64,000 bases of DNA, taken from Zygnema cylindricum. Lineage: Eukaryota; Streptophyta; Zygnematophyceae; Zygnematales; Zygnemataceae. Below, piece after piece: positions 1-11,854 of this stretch; positions within the stretch are counted from its first letter, which is position 1, and every line of letters starts with the position of its first letter. Location: assembly GCA_037447655.1 (NCBI GenBank), contig JBBHKE010002584.1, forward strand, positions 308,464 through 372,463. Direction: 5' to 3'. The translations under genes were made by a program, and so were the position numbers. Under the pieces are notes generated by a model. That model saw only the letters and a program-made list of their open reading frames with translations. It ran no database searches and had not been told where the DNA came from.

Positions 1-452
1 AGTACCGTTTGCTGACTTGTATTGATAAACTACGAAACATGTATTTCAAGCCACAAAACCTGCCCCCTTTACCATGTATTTGTTTGATGTTCTAACTTCA
101 TAGACATGCTCAAATTTTTTCCAACAATTTTAAGTGGCCCTGCTTTCTTTTACTTGGTAATACTAAGCAATTTCACCATTTTTTTTATTTTCGAAGTTCG
201 TTTTGGATTGTAGTTTTAAGGGAAGCGAGGATGTTTTTCTCCATTTTAGTGTATGACTAAGTTTTGTTTGAATTGTGGTCGTGTATCTCTAACTTGAATA
301 ACAATTCAATTTATCAATTTATTGTTTGACACATGTGAGTACGCCAATAATTAAGACTAATCGTGGGAAATTGACGTAATAGTTTGATTTTCATTGTTTT
401 ACTAACCAATTATTACTACATGCCGCATGACATTGACATAATAATATGATAT
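1..452. other. AT-rich intergenic stretch, nothing recognised
   Basis: No reading frame with protein-like content, no repeat shared with the rest of the window and no RNA-like fold was noticed here. It ends where a terminal-inverted-repeat element begins. Confidence 0.6.
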
Positions 453-1101
453 ATTTTGCGTGGTTCACACTTAGAAAAATGGGAAAACGATGTCATAAAT
501 TTTGGGATCCGTACGCCAAATTTCATAAAATGACAAAAAACGCGGCGGTGACGGTTGGGCGGTTGGTTTCGACCGTTTTGGAGCTTAGCGGCGGACAAAA
601 GATGCAGTTCTATGCGTCAAAACTCGACAGCTGCGTAAAGCAAACAGCAATTGCCGTCCGCCATCAGACATCATGTTGGGAATGCACTTTTTCGTTTTTA
701 AAGAATTTCGAAAACGAAGCGCACGGACGTGAACTGTACAGGAATTCATTCCGTCGCAAACTTCTGAACAAACTAGAGGACCAATCACATAAGAGAACAC
801 GTAATGTCAAAAGAAAAAAAAAAAAACACCGTTGGAAAAAATAAAAAAGGGGCATGTCCAAAGTTCCTTCACGGTTATTTTCGGTCTGTGCCACGCTTGC
901 GTGGCAGTACATTTTGGTTTGGTAGGATTCGTACACATCATGTCCGCAAAGCGCTTCCTTTTTCGTACGGGCAAGTGGCTCATATAACGACGCGCTAGTT
1001 GACGTAGGCTAGCGTCACGTGCCAGTTCACGGCGAACAAAAAAAAGTATCGTTTTCATACCATACCGTTTTCCCCTTTTTCAAGTGTGAACCACGCAAAA
1101 T
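453..1101. mobile_element. Non-autonomous TIR element (about 650 bp)
   Basis: The two ends are inverted copies of each other over roughly 35-40 bp. The left arm begins ATTTTGCGTGGTTCACACTT and the right arm (1066-1101) reads the same on the minus strand with a few differences, followed by a matching AAAACG block. No clear target duplication is visible, so the exact termini may be off by some bases. The interior has no transposase-like frame, so this is a MITE-like or internally deleted DNA transposon. The superfamily is not decided. Confidence 0.65.
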
Positions 1102-1120
1102 GTGGAAACACGGTATAAAA

Positions 1121-1576
1121 CATTGTTCATAAGTAGGCGTTTCTATTGTAGGTCTTTTGTCGGCGCCTTCATCGTAAGTTGTGTTATGGGCTTTTCATGC
1201 GATCGTCTTAAGTCGCTACTTTGATCAGCGACCGTCCGATCGTCCAAATCTGACGGTAGTCCTATCGTAAGTTGTGTTATAGGCTTTTCATGTGAACTTC
1301 TTAGATCGCTACTTTTATCAGCGACCGTGCGATCGTCCTGATCTGACGATTTAAATAAAAAGTCGCTCAAAACTCACAGGAAAATATTTTTTTGTCCGTT
1401 TCTTTTTCAAATTTAGACATGACGTTTAATTCTCTATCGATCCATGCGCAACTCAACCCTGTTACTATTTTATTTCATTTTGCGGCCAATACAATATGGG
1501 TCTTAAGGGTATATTGTATTTTTTGTGTACAATAGGCATATTGTATAGGTGAATTGTCACCTACTTTTGAACTATA
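1121..1576. mobile_element. hAT-type MITE, copy A
   Basis: This 456-bp unit is the diverged sister of the element at 32069-32645. They share the interior, including the block with GTAAGTTGTGTTATGGGC and the CAATATGGGTCTTAAGG block near the right end. The ends are inverted (left CATTGTTCATAAGTAGG; right, read on minus, TATAGTTCAAAAGTAGG). Flanks GTATAAAA (1113-1120) and GTATGAAA (1577-1584) agree at 7 of 8 bases, consistent with an 8-bp hAT target duplication. It contains an internal duplication of the GTAAGTTGTGTTAT segment and has no coding capacity. Confidence 0.75.
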
Positions 1577-1640
1577 GTATGAAATGCGTAATTAACACTT
1601 TGCAATAATGTACGACGTATGAATAAGCCAATAATTACGA

Positions 1641-1826
1641 TTTGTCGCATTCCCTAAGATTTGCGAAATGACTAGTGTACTACTGTGTCAGATTTGCGAC
1701 GCTTTGTCGCGTTCCCTAAGATTTGCGAAATGAATAGTGTACTACTGTGTCACATTTTCGACGCTTTGTCGCGTTCCCTAAGATTTGCAAAATGAGTAGC
1801 GTTACTACAGTACCGTGTCAGATTTG
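1641..1826 (+). repeat. 62-bp tandem repeat, three units
   Basis: Units start at 1641, 1703 and 1765, exactly 62 bp apart. Each carries TTTGTCGC, TTCCCTAAGATTTGC and AGATTTGCGACGC-like words. The third unit runs into the repeat family shared with 44386-44680, so the array probably belongs to the terminal part of that element. Confidence 0.8.
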
Positions 1827-2090
1827 CGACGCTAATCATGATGTCACGTACTTCCACGATACCAAAGAGTACAAAGTACAAGAATGTTGGATTATAGGGA
1901 CAGTACAAAATTTTCATTTATTTTGGTTTTTTGGTTGACCGACCGTAACCGACCGTTTTTTTTTCCTGGTGAATCAACCGACCGTAACCGCCCGACCCCC
2001 AAAATTTGGCAACCGAATCCGTTCCGGATCCGGCGCGGGCGGGTCGGTTAACGGTCGGTCACGGTTTCGGTTGACCGTTTGCAACCTCCG
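1803..2090 (+). repeat. Dispersed repeat, hAT-like terminus (copy 1)
   Basis: The sequence matches the reverse complement of 44386-44680 over nearly 280 bp. The shared part includes a TCATGATGTCACGTAC segment, the GACCGACCGTAACCGACCG block, the GGATCCGGCGCGGGCGG block and the terminal GACCGTTTGCAACCTC. The end resembles the terminus of the complete element at 2232-2648 (CAGAGGTYGCAAA on minus). Such ACCGACCGTAACCG-rich subterminal arrays are seen in Ac-like hAT elements. Complete boundaries were not found. Confidence 0.6.
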
Positions 2091-2860
2091 CAATATGCCG
2101 CCATCCGATATGCCGTCACCCGATATGTTATTCCACTTGATATGTCACCATCCATATGCCACCACCCGATATATCACCACCCGATATTTTACTACCCGAT
2201 ATTTCGCCATCCGATATGCCGCCATTGATATCAGAGGTTGCAAAAGTCAAAATTTTAGATAACCGAAACAGACCGTTTTCTCAAAGTAGGATTGCGCCCG
2301 ACCGGGTTAATCAGCTCCAAAATTAACCGCAACGGAAGCGTTCGAAAATAAAGTTAACCGAAACTCGATTTTCGCGACTACGTACCCGCCCACAGAATAT
2401 TAAAAATTAGTGGTACATCTCCTGTATACCTTCCACGATAACAAAGTCTGATAATTTTGGATTGTATGGACAGAACAAAAATTCCATTTTTTTTCTCGTT
2501 TTTTGCTTACTCGACTATAACCGATTTTTTTTTTTTTTTTTTTTGTGAATCAACCGCCAGAATCTGCCCGGCCCCGGCAACCGAATCCGTTCCGGATCCG
2601 ACGCGGGCGGTCGGTTAAGGGGTTTCGGTTGACCATTTGCGACCTCTGATTGATATGCCCCACCGATATGTCACCATCCAGTATGCCGCCATCCGATATT
2701 CCCGCCATCCGATATTTCGCCATTTGATATGTCACCACACGATATGCCATATGTCACAATCCGATATGCCGCAGCCCGATATACCACTGCCTGATATGAC
2801 GCCACCCGATATGCCGCCAACCGATATGCCGTCACCTGATATGCCACCACCCGGTGTAGC
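2091..2860 (+). repeat. 15-bp GATATGCC minisatellite, split by an insertion
   Basis: Imperfect 15-bp units of the form GATATGCCGCCACCC run from about 2091 to 2231 and resume from 2649 to about 2860. The gap is exactly the hAT MITE at 2232-2648. Because 15 is a multiple of three, the array stays open in several frames and creates spurious reading frames with a five-residue repeat. It is not a gene. Confidence 0.85.
2232..2648. mobile_element. hAT-type MITE with perfect 8-bp target duplication
   Basis: This 417-bp unit begins CAGAGGTTGCAAA and ends with the inverted TTTGCGACCTCTG. It is flanked on both sides by the identical octamer ATTGATAT (2224-2231 and 2649-2656), which is itself part of the surrounding 15-bp minisatellite. 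The terminal CAG and the 8-bp duplication are hAT hallmarks. The interior holds the ACCGAAAC and GGATCCG blocks common to the 1803-2090 and 44386-44680 copies, a long T-run near 2530, and no reading frame for a transposase. Confidence 0.9.
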
Positions 2861-2964
2861 GATGCGATGCACTGACAAGATTCTACATCGCCAGACTAAT
2901 CCCGTTTTTTTAGCGCACGTTCCTATGCGTGCGCGTCTGATTTAATTCATTTTTTGTAAAATTT

Positions 2965-3174
2965 TCACTTGAAAATGTACATTTATGTACGGTCTGACAT
3001 CGACCGTACACCACACTATTTAGATCTTATTGTACTTTCGTTCTTTACGCTATTTTGTACGGTACCTTAATTAACGTCAAGGAAAAATTAAAATCATGTA
3101 TCCTATTTGAGGAAAAAAATCAAAATTTTAAGAACCCAAATTAGAGTTATTGACACTAATAACGATTCGCGGTG
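2965..3174. mobile_element. TA-target MITE fragment (CACCGCGAATCG family)
   Basis: The right end (3163-3174) reads CGATTCGCGGTG followed by TA, the terminus shared by eight elements in the window. The body matches the reverse complement of 12773-12990, including GTACATTTATGTAC and the ACACTATTTAGATC version of the family's internal motif. The left end is not recognised, so the copy is partial or its left terminus has decayed. Confidence 0.7.
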
Positions 3175-3176
3175 TA

Positions 3177-5872
3177 GTACAACTGCTTATGTGCATGTTT
3201 TAGTGTGGCAAGAGACACTATGAAGAAAACGAGATGGTGCTTCACAGGAGTGCATGGGAACAAAAAGAATGAATGGCAGAGAGGATACTAAAAACGGGCG
3301 GTGGGAAGCAAACGAAATGACAAAGCGGGATGAAAGAAACTAAGTCACAGACAAATGGCGCGCAAACCACAAACCTTGATTTTGGTAGTCATTACATTGC
3401 TTCACTTACCAAATATGAAAATATTTATCTCACCTATATATGGAATCAATATGTCAAACCGATAAAGCGAATATCAGTATGTCGAGAAAAGGTACATGCC
3501 CATAATCAGTAAGAGGCTATTCATACACAAGACTAAGATAGTACGAATCTTTGCACGGTTTCCAGTACGGCCACAAGCTTACATAAACAATTAACATACT
3601 CCATTTACGAACTTGTATAAGCTTAAATAAACATACTTCCATGTATGAAGTTGTTTTCGTATACTTTATCTAGATGACAATAGCGGGCGTAACAGTTACA
3701 CTATTATGAGGGAAAGGAAAGGACAAGATGCGCCGCATAAGGTATAAGGTTATAATTTCATGCACGTCATTATGAAATATTGTCGTGTACAAGACAAGTC
3801 AAGAATCACGTTATATTATGCATTATCCAACGCGATCGAAATAGGTATTACATACTCTATAAAATATAGCAATGACATCTCACATGTCACATAACCACAT
3901 CGTGATCTGCTGTGATTATATCGAACAAAAACACATGGTAATAGTAAAAGTAAGGGACAAGTTTACATTCACCCTGTAAAATCTCCATCGGCAACAAGTT
4001 GTTTTCTTTCCAGATGTCCTAATTTCCAGGATTTGAGATTTTTTTTTCCTAGGCTTCTCAGTCTCTCCAAACTTACTTTATTTTATTATTGTTCTTCTCC
4101 TTCTCGGTCTCTCAAATCAATTCAGTAAACCTTTAAACGATTAGTCAAACGTGTTAATGTGGAGTGTGTTCTTTGATTTGAATATGAAACAGTACGGATC
4201 TACATGGTCGAGGTTCAACGGTCTCCATTTGTGAATTGTTCATGTCCAAAGATGCCAAGTTGTCTGAGCTTCAAATCTAATCAAATCTAATCAATTTCGT
4301 ATTTCAAAGCTCACCCTATTTCTTAGTTCTTCACCATGTTTCCAAGTGGAATTGAAAACATCATATTAGACTTGTAGGAATCACTTGCTGGACATGAACA
4401 TCGACCATGTTAATGTAACATCAGCCATCAGATCTTTCTTGCTGGCGTTTCAGATGTCGCACCATGTAAGAGTGCTTGTCACGCATATACAGTGACCAAA
4501 CACCGTCTTCAAATGTGTTCACATTGTAAGATATATTCCGGTCACCAAAAAGGGCCGCTAGTAAATATCTTGGTCACGAACCGTGTAATAGCAGACACAT
4601 CTGAAACAGAGTGAGAAACTATCTGAAGCAAGTGATTGACACTGTTCTTGCCCAGGTTGCTGCTTTTACAATATTATGGTTTTGTCCTGAAAAAATCCTA
4701 ACGTAATTCAGTTCAAACAAAGAAAGTAACAATGAAAGAAAAATCCCAAACAACAGAAAACGATCGGGGCCATACACAATTATATAATGCAGTTGAGAAC
4801 AAAGGCAAGCAAGTTATACTACATTTCACAAACTTGACCACTTTTAACACGTTAAAAAAAATCGAGAAAGCAGCAGACAGTACAGATACAGGGACTTTGA
4901 CAAAAGCCACTGCCCTAAGTTGACAACTGTCACCAAAACGAAAGAAGTTGAAACATATTACAAGCAAGTGCTTTGCAAAGAAACTAAACACAACCTCCTA
5001 GACATGGAATCATCAGCTGGGGATTTGCTAACACAAACCACATCAAACCGACGTTAGGGCTTTTGTCGATGCTAACTAATACCTGCAGCACGCAGAACAG
5101 TTCCCAGTGCGAGGACTTACAAGGTCGCGAGAGACCAGCCAAACCAACCTTAGGCGGCACGACGGGTGAATGTAACAGAAGACCAACACAAAAACCTTTC
5201 TCGAAATAGAAAATCGCAGATCTAACTCTTAGTATTTTGGGCATGTGTGCACAGGACCTCGTGTTTAGCTAGGTGAAGCATGAGTGCCAGAAAGCAATTT
5301 GGTATGAATGCGAATCTGGCGTCCAAGTGTCCGTCAGTTCCGGCCGCAAGAGGGACCTTCAGTCAATGTCGAGGCCTGGAGTTGCGCTGAGCTCATTGGA
5401 AGCCTGGGAGCCACGAGAGATCATGCAAAACGAGCTCCAAGACTGTTTCAGTCCACCTGCTCTTTGTCCTTTCCTTCGAAAAATGCAACTGTCACTCTAC
5501 CTTGCTTTCATCCCTTCCCTTATAGGAGATAGGTGTGCAGAAAGTAATACCAAACAAACGCCTCGAGGACTGTGACATTATCACAAGCATAGCTTTACTT
5601 ATTTTACCAGTTTCCACATTATCAAATTTCGGCCTCCAAACAGTCCTCTTCAACAAAATTTGAGATTGCCAAACATGGCAGAAAAAAAAAAAAAAAAAAA
5701 AAAGCCTGCGCTAATCTGGTCATACTCAATACAGTAGTACAACCTGCCTGCTAGTATGCACTTGACCAAATAAAAAGCGCGTCTCTTCATCTGTTGGGGG
5801 ACTGGGTGGATTCCGAAATATACGGTCTGGCCCAAGTACATACCCTGACCCTGTGACGTGAGCTTGCCCGAG
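3177..5872. other. Intergenic stretch downstream of the PRPP synthetase gene
   Basis: No protein-like frame, known repeat end or RNA gene was recognised. The part above about 5680 lies 3' of the PRPP synthetase stop codon and may contain its untranslated region. A run of more than 20 A residues lies near 5680-5702 on the plus strand. Short open frames here have no motif and no codon pattern suggesting a gene. Confidence 0.5.
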
Positions 5873-8800
5873 CTACCGGAAGATGCTACTCACAGAGCTG
5901 TCATCGTGTACTCGCCAAATGGTTTCGCCCAAAAGATTCGCCACAGACAGCACTGTCAATTGTGGGAACAACTTGTCCTCCTTCACTGGGATTGTGTTGG
6001 TGATAATCACTTCTTGGAACAAGCCACCTGAAAGTCGTTCCACAGCCGGTGGACTGTAAAAAGCAAATTTGTAGACAAAAAAAGGTTACACATCTGGCCA
6101 AAGTGAAGAAGCCGCCGGGCAAAAATTTACCCTTAGAGACAATGTCTCTTGTTCCATTGCCATGCAATACCTCCTTAAAAAGAAGAGCGTTGATATGAAC
6201 AACATTGAACTACCACATTTTGTTCCATGGAGCAATGGCCCACTCACCTAAACACTGCATGAGTACAGCAGGCAAAGACTTCGCGTGCTCCCTCTTGATG
6301 CAGTAGGGCTGCCCCATTAGCGATGGTGCCTGGAATCCATATTCTTCAACAGTCAGGAAACCCTAGCTTCCCCACATCTTCCAACACAGCCAAGAAATAA
6401 TAGCCCGGCTATTACATACTTTACCGCCCGGCAATTCAGAATTGACGCAAACAGTATAAATCTCCATGAGTAATCAATGGAGCCCATAAAATAATTGCCC
6501 CAGAAGAATACCTTTCTTCTGAATTGTCCATCTTCTCGCATAATTCCCTAACACATCGATAGGATTTCCCTCGGGAACCCTTAAACATGCACGTCACACT
6601 TACCTGCAGCTTCTCACTATCTAATAATCGCGGCAAACTATTCATCCGCCACTACTTGCCACTAGTAAAATTTGACTGTCAACAATCATCAACCATCCTC
6701 CAAAGTTATGAGAACCACAAATATGAAAACTTACCATGCTATTCTGCAGAATTTTTTATGCTGTGTAAAAATTCTCATTCCTACTTCCTACTTCCTGACG
6801 TCATGTTGCACGGCATTAGTCCAAAATTTAGTGCCTGCTGACTCGAAACACTGCAACATCATTTTCTACAGCTTATGCAAGCCTTCGGAAAGAGGTGATG
6901 GTCTTCTTTACAAAGACAAAAGTGAAGATCTTCAATTGTGCTGTAGACAATTTCCGCAGTCCAAGAATTCTTAAGTATCATCGCTTCGCCTTTGGTTTGA
7001 TTGACTCCAAGCAATTTATGCCAAAGACACGTGGCCACAAGCATTCATCCCAAAAAGTCAAATGTTGTGAAGAATTCTTCACACATTCCCACCAACAAGT
7101 CGTAATGACTTGATCTTCAAAACAGTTCCAAACTATCCCCTCATTCAAAACCACATCACACATCAGCCAAATGAAACACTCGCTCTCCCCATTCACATAC
7201 CTGCTGTGTCTATCATGTCATCCACCATCACCGCAACCTTGCCCTTGACATCGCCAATCAAGTTCATAACCTGCAGTACAGGAAAAAATTAAAGGTTAGG
7301 AATCAGAAATGCTAACAAGCATCCACCAGATAGAATACTTAACACCACAAGGGAGCACATAAAACCACAAACCACGGAAGCCACTTCACATTCACATGCT
7401 GATGGCAACTATTGGTGTGACAGGGTTACAATGACAAGCCCTGAAACCACAACCTCCTGCATTGTATCTTCATCTTACCGGGTTTGGGTCCCACTCCTTC
7501 CTGGGGCCCTACAGTACAGCAAACGCAAAGCAGCTCGGGATGGTTAGCCTAAGGACACCTTGCCCTAGCTGTACGCAACATGGTAGACCAGCATGACATT
7601 AGGTCTTGCCCTTCTAACGAAAACCTCATGTGAAAGCAAAAGGGCAACCCCTTCGATTGTGAACCATGACGGACTTTGATATGCAATAATGCTTCTCAAG
7701 CCTCCCAGGACGGAAGTATCCATTAAAAATAAACAAAACATGATAGCTAGATGTCATAAAAATGATGGATGTGCATAAAATAGACCGAGAAAGAGAGTCT
7801 CAGCGGAAGTCAGGACATCATGCACCAACAGAAAATTAACCCAAAGCATACATTGCAAACAATGTAGAAATGTGAAGCATAGAAGAGATTCTACCTCAGA
7901 AACATTGTGCCCCTGTCGTCGTTTATCCACAATAGCAAGGGGTGCATCAGAAAGCTTCTTTGCAAATGCTCGAGCTCTTGCCACTCCACCAACATCAGGT
8001 GACACGACGACAAGATCGTTGGAGGATATCATCTTACTTGCAAGGTAGTCCAAAATAACCGGCTGCAAAAACAAATCATAAGGTGGAATCTTGTGAATTA
8101 ACTTAGACCCAAGTCTTGTCAATTTGACAAGAAAAAAAAACACAAACTATCTGGGAAACAGGTGCTTTTACAGAAAAGAAAATGGTGCAAGATAATGATT
8201 ACGGGAAGCATAAATCTGCCTTAGAACCAGAAATAGTCTATTCTGACAAGAAGCCCCCTTTAAAGCAATTCAGACAGGGTGGGGAAAACACTTCAGACAG
8301 GGTGGGGAAAACACTTCAGACAGTGTAACAATTGTCACCTGTCCATATACATGATCAACAGGAATGTCAAAGTAGCCCATCGACTGCCCTGAGTGTAGGT
8401 CACATGCTAGGACTCTATTTGCTCCAGCTTCAGTAATAAGGTTCGCGACAAGCTTCGCAGCAATTGATTCTCTCCCTTGAGTCTGAACTCAACCCACTTC
8501 CCGAAAAAATCAGCTTCCCAATCCTCGCCAATCTAACAGTGAACAAAAAGAAACTGAGGCACAGCCACACCTGCAATACTAAACAAAATCCAAGATCCTT
8601 AGCTGCCAACCACAGTCCAAAATAATCATATAACAAAAATCCATAACATTGAAAAACACCTCTAATATTTCATCAACTTGTGTAGTCAAAGCACCTTTCT
8701 ATCCGCTCTTGCATAACCAAAATACGGGATAACAGCTGTTATATTCTTTGCAGATGCCCTTCGACAGGCATCAATCATGATCAGAAGTTCCATCAAATTC

Positions 8801-10344
8801 TCATTTGCCGGGGGACATGTTGGTTGCACTAAGAAAACATCACATCCACGAACACTTTCTTGCAACTGCACATAAATTTCTCCATCTGCAAAGCGTTTAA
8901 TTTTGATGGCTCCGAGCTCCAAGCCCATATAACAAGCAATTTCCTGCAGCCAAAAGCAAGGGTTTCAGACCACCTACACCATTTGGGGACGAGGAGAGGG
9001 GCAGAGGGGCAGAAGGGGAAAGGGGGAGAGGGGGAAAGGGGGTGGAGGGAAGTGGGGGAGGGGGAGAGGGGGAGACGGGAGATGGGGAGAGGGAGGGAGA
9101 GAGGGAAGGGGAGAGAGAGGGGGAGAGGGAGGGGGGGAGGGAGGGGGAGGGACAGAGTGGGGGAGGGCAGAGGGGAAGAGAGAGAGGGGACGAGAAAGGG
9201 AGAGAGGGGAGAGAGGAGGAAAGGGAGAGGAGAGAGAAAAGAGGAGAGAGAGGGGGAGGGAGAGGGAGGGAGGGGGAGGGAGAGAGGGGGAGGGAGAGGG
9301 GGGAGAGGGGAGAGAGAGAGAGAGAGAGAGAGGGGGAAGAATCGGCAAGGTCACCTGTGCAAGCTGAGGATTGGCAGTTCCTGAAAAGATTCTTAGTCGA
9401 TTGTCGGCCCTCTCAGCTCTCATGGCCAGCTCTTGTATGGCTTGCGAGCCATAAGCAGCTCCATTCCAATGCTGCGAGTGCATCACCGGCACCACCGCCC
9501 TCCCATTCCATGTGGCCGACCCCGCACTCGCACTCGCACGAACCTGCAAGAGCAGTCTCTTAAGAGGGCAGACAGTCAATAACCTAGAGATATTTTTTTT
9601 AGTATAATTCTTGAGCTACAAGTAATCCTGTGAGTAGCTTGTTTAAATCACACAAATTCACACCAGTTGACCAGAAGTTGTGCAGTTCACCTGAACCTAT
9701 GCATAAACATCTAATCAGTGTAATTTCCTTCTCGAACATGCTAAGGACAGATTTTCGGCACTTTCACGAGCAAAATCTTTCAAAAGTTGAAAACAGCCTG
9801 CAAGAAAAAGAAAGGTAAAAGAATTTTGACTGATAGCAAACTGATTCAAACACATCATAGGCAAAACTTTTTCACACATTGCTAGGCATAAAATATCCAG
9901 AACTGATATACGAAACCAAAATACGTTAGAAGCAACAACAAGGCCGAGGGGGGGGAAAAAAAATGTTGCTCGTTCTTCCACAGTCATTAGAATGAGCAGC
10001 ACACTCCTCAGAGACCTCCTTATGCCTTCAACATTAACACGTTTGTATCTAGCGGTTTAAGAAAAAGCGGGGCAAGCACAACTCCTTTCAAGTAATTTAT
10101 TTACTGCAAAAGATGATTCAGAAAAAAATGCAGAAAAGAGTTATCTTACCCCTCCTTGTTGGTTGCGTTTGCTATTTTGTATTTTCAAAGGGTTAAGTGA
10201 TGAATAATTTTTTAGTTGTCTAAAACCCCTTTGATCAAAAACACTAGAATCTAAACAATTGCACATTAATTTGTCTCCAACTATATCCTGGCTAAAACAG
10301 AGTCCCCTCCAGGAAAACTCCGCTATCTTAGAGACAGCGGCCAT
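5873..10344 (-). CDS. PRS: Ribose-phosphate pyrophosphokinase (PRPP synthetase), plastid class I type
   Basis: The enzyme transfers pyrophosphate from ATP to ribose 5-phosphate, giving PRPP for nucleotide, histidine and tryptophan synthesis. Eight exons fit GT-AG borders and keep one frame: 10344-10150, 9543-9355, 8943-8695, 8482-8339, 8062-7895, 7270-7201, 6329-6248, 6053-5873, giving 425 codons plus TAG. Visible signatures are FSGTANPQ (residues 118-125), RADRK (207-211), the metal-binding CDLHSGQ (238-244), [10 protein letters not shown] (280-289), VDKRR, and the PRPP loop [11 protein letters not shown] (331-341, its Gly codon split by an intron). The protein ends SSVSSIFR, as in plant plastid isoforms. 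The first about 110 residues are not conserved and probably include a transit peptide. Exon 1 is the least certain; it was chosen for its ATG, in-phase GTAAGA donor and fit to the exon 2 acceptor. All catalytic regions are intact, so it is probably functional. Confidence 0.93.
8271..8324. repeat. 23-bp tandem repeat in PRPP synthetase intron 4
   Basis: A 23-bp unit beginning CAGACAGGGTGGGG occurs twice, with a third partial copy at 8317. It lies just inside the intron, starting about 15 bp from the 5' splice site at 8338. No function is implied. Confidence 0.75.
8995..9340. repeat. Homopurine-homopyrimidine tract in PRPP synthetase intron 2
   Basis: About 345 bp on the plus strand are almost purely G and A (GGGAGAGG-type units, ending in a GA run near 9310-9330). 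On the gene's coding strand it is a C/T tract just downstream of the exon 2 donor (9354). It produces long false reading frames rich in Gly/Glu/Arg on one strand and Pro/Ser/Leu on the other. Confidence 0.9.
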
Positions 10345-11138
10345 AATCTACACAATAGTAGAAAAAAATCTTTAAAATTAAAGCTCCCGAGAAGGAGAAA
10401 GAGCGAACGGAGGGCGGCCAGCCAGTTTACTCAAAGCAGAAAACCTATACAAAAAACAGATGTGGACACTAGGAAGTATTCTCACTTCCACTTTTTTTTG
10501 GCAAATGATTGACTGCTAACCTATGTTTCGTTCGGAGAATCCCTTAGAATCACATCCAAAAGATTCGTGAAAGCTTCGACAGCTTAAGGCCGAATCTCTA
10601 TGAAGAGTTTCCAATGTCCAGTAGACGTTTTTCGTATTCTTCTCCTGGCATCAGTAAAGTGAAATATTACAAGTTTCAATGAAGATAAATGCTAATTACA
10701 CGTGTCCAGTTGAAGGCCACCTAAAAATCTCAATTTCGACTGCAATAGACAATAGAACAAACTCAACAGAGAGTACAGCGAATATATAATGGACAAATTC
10801 GATTTTTGAATTGTACGTACGTCATGATTAAAAATGCAATAGTACGGGACGACTATCCCCTCAATCGATTGCTTATGGGTGGGTGGCGTTCCATCAGGAA
10901 TTTCTGTAATCGTACGGCCAACTCTACGGGCCGGGTTATTGTTACATGACGTAGAGCCTGTAAACCACGTGTTCTACATTGAGTGGCACCACGTGGGTTT
11001 CGACCGAATATTCAAAATCTTCTAAAAATCTTCACACCGACCACTATTAACTTCAAATCTTCGCGTTCCCTGCACGTCCGAACCAAGTGACCGTACCACA
11101 TACTTGTTTACTTGATGCAAAAGGCCTCTGTCTTCTAC
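10345..11138. other. Upstream region of the PRPP synthetase gene
   Basis: This should hold the promoter and 5' untranslated region. No convincing TATA box could be fixed relative to the start codon. An A/G-rich patch at about 10385-10425 and a GTACG-containing area near 10815-10930 are the only compositional features noted. Confidence 0.4.
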
Positions 11139-11545
11139 GCCAGATATGTTTTTAGGGTTTGTTCTTTTTTTATCGAAAATTAGGTTTTCACCAGCATTGT
11201 ATTTTCAACTACTGTTTTACGAATATATTTTCCCTAAAAGAAGATTAGTCATTCTTTTGTTACATCACTCTGCTCGACCTTTTCTCTTTAGAAAGTGTTC
11301 AAATATCCTTCCAACAGGTAGAAGGAATCGATATAAAAAAAACATTTTCTCAAGTTTCTAGGGTTTGACATACTGTAACCAAAAAAAACGGACCACAAAA
11401 AATGCAGCACGTACACTTATTCGTGCAAATTCAGATTAAAGGATTTGTCGCAGATGTGGTTTCAAGTAATCAACCGAATCGTCTCAACAAGGCCAACGGT
11501 TCCCGAAAAAAAATGTTTTAATCCTTATTTACTGAGACTGTCGTC
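11139..11545 (+). repeat. Duplicated repeat, copy 1 (empty site for MITE)
   Basis: From about 11179 to 11535 this is a close paralogue of 13510-14094. The word CAACTACTGTTTTACG near 11205-11220 corresponds to CAGCTA-[MITE]-TACTGTTTAAAG at 13541-13770, so this copy keeps the unoccupied target. The nature of the repeat itself is unknown. Its short open frame has no recognisable domain. Confidence 0.8.
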
Positions 11546-11854
11546 GATCGATCCCACACAGTTCAAAAACGATCCAATGAACTCACACTTGCTTTCTGGA
11601 AATAGTAAATTGACTGTACCGCAGCAACAAATTTGGGGTCAATAATAACTGTTGTATGCTTATCCGGACATGGAACGGACCTAATAGCAACGGGCAAAGT
11701 TGGCTTCTGATTTGTTCTTGAAAAAATTGTTTCGCGTTGAAACCCATACGTATTAATAATTTCAATACGAATCGACTTGTATACATTAATCGTAAATCTT
11801 GTACGTTTCGAAAATAATTATTTTGTTTAGGAAGTACATAGTGAAACACTACTA

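Noticed and set aside
453-1101. Mutator-like assignment for the TIR element
   Set aside because: The inverted ends fit in length, but no 9-bp target duplication could be found, so the superfamily was left open.
1641-1826. 62-bp repeats considered as a CRISPR array
   Set aside because: Units are contiguous without unique spacers, and the context is a plant nuclear transposon.
2637-2945. 102-codon frame with a five-residue repeat
   Set aside because: It is the translation of the 15-bp minisatellite; no start context, domain or codon signature supports a gene.
8860-9579. Long open frames of 170-200 codons on both strands over the GA-rich tract
   Set aside because: They are products of the purine tract inside PRPP synthetase intron 2. 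Only the part at 9355-9543 on minus is coding, as exon 2.
11139-11361. 71-codon frame repeated at 13696-13914
   Set aside because: Its recurrence is due to the duplicated repeat; the peptides differ by ordinary DNA divergence and show no domain.
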